The notes beneath the pieces are model-generated. The model searched no databases. It saw only the letters and a program-made list of their open reading frames with translations, and was not told where the DNA came from. 28,705 nucleotides of DNA from Chara braunii (taxonomy: Eukaryota; Streptophyta; Charophyceae; Charales; Characeae), in the NCBI GenBank assembly GCA_003427395.1, contig BFEA01000051.1, positions 425,377 through 454,081 on the forward strand. Direction: 5' to 3'. Position numbers and translations under genes: made by a program. Shown here in pieces: positions 28,151 through 28,705 of the stretch (position 1 is the first letter of the stretch; every line of letters begins with the position of its first letter).

Positions 28151-28705
28151 GTAAAAGGAAAATTAATTTTCTCATTTTGGTCTTTCCTCTCTGTCTCTCA
28201 CCCCCGACTGTCCCTCTTTGCCCTCTTCTTTCTCTCTGTGTGTTTGTTTGCACGTAGTCTCCCACTTCAGATATTGCGTTCGAGAGCAATCATCATCGTT
28301 TCCCAGGCAAATCCTTTCAATACAGGTAGTTGTGCTGGGGAAAGGACTTTTCAACTTTCTCCCCCCTTGCCCTCTTTGATCTGTGCCTTCCCTGTGAGTT
28401 TTTCTTCACTTTCACTTCACGGAGGCTTGTCACGTGTTGGATTTCCATGCAGATTCAAGTTTGGCGCAGCTAGGATTGACTAGCATTATGTCCATTTCTC
28501 TTCGAAATCGAGATCCCAACGGTCATTCCGCTCAATCTTAAATCCCCCTAAAGAGACCGGTGTCCGATCTTAGTTTAATTGTGTCTCCCGAGAGTAATGG
28601 GCTTTAATGCGTCCGCATGTAGGGCAGCAAATCAGAAGTGCGCTTGAGACGTGATGTTTCTCTTGCCAGCCCCCGCTCTCCCCTGTCTACTCCCCCTTTC
28701 TCTCT
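28151..28705. other. CT-rich region, nothing recognised
   Basis: Short frames on both strands only. CT-rich at 28180-28240 and at the right edge. Confidence 0.4.

Overview
This window is eukaryotic nuclear DNA. It holds one clear protein-coding gene: an intronless ATP-type phosphoenolpyruvate carboxykinase (PEPCK) on the minus strand (2267-4084). The rest is repeat-rich non-coding DNA. The PEPCK is of the plant/alga type. It has no introns, a long N-terminal extension, high third-position GC and a strong ATG context. Decayed antisense fragments of eukaryotic 18S and 28S rRNA occur further right. An intron-poor, repeat-rich alga, perhaps a red alga, fits best. That assignment is inference and would need a similarity search.

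Layout: 1-2266 carries a foldback MITE, a 90-bp tandem duplication and a large inverted repeat with ~130-bp arms. 2267-4084 is PEPCK. 4085-5375 carries its upstream region, further MITE copies and a perfect 3 x 30-bp repeat. 5376-8097 holds only a doubtful ORF and a long purine-rich tract. 8098-11500 and 12210-14963 are two diverged, head-to-tail copies of one long non-coding element. 15240-23200 is a mosaic of shuffled modules: TAA arrays, CT-rich tracts, three or four repeated non-coding modules and 18S fragments. 23200-24000 holds another 18S fragment. 24000-24950 is an unusual cluster of perfect hairpins with a TATA box. 25000-28705 has MITE fragments, ~200-bp tandem repeats and a 28S fragment.

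The most interesting part is the duplicated element at 8098-14963. Several hairpins are kept in both copies while their stem sequences change by compensatory pairs and their loops stay constant. In copy 1 a series of hairpins shares a constant loop (CCCAAACTTATGGAAC) on stems that differ but still pair. In copy 2 the same place holds a different hairpin array (GATAAG...CTTATC). Copy 2 also contains a near-complete hammerhead-ribozyme core (12815-12851) with one changed catalytic position and no obvious stem I. Together these suggest a structured, probably transcribed, non-coding mobile or satellite element.

No gene network can be inferred, because PEPCK is the only recognisable gene.
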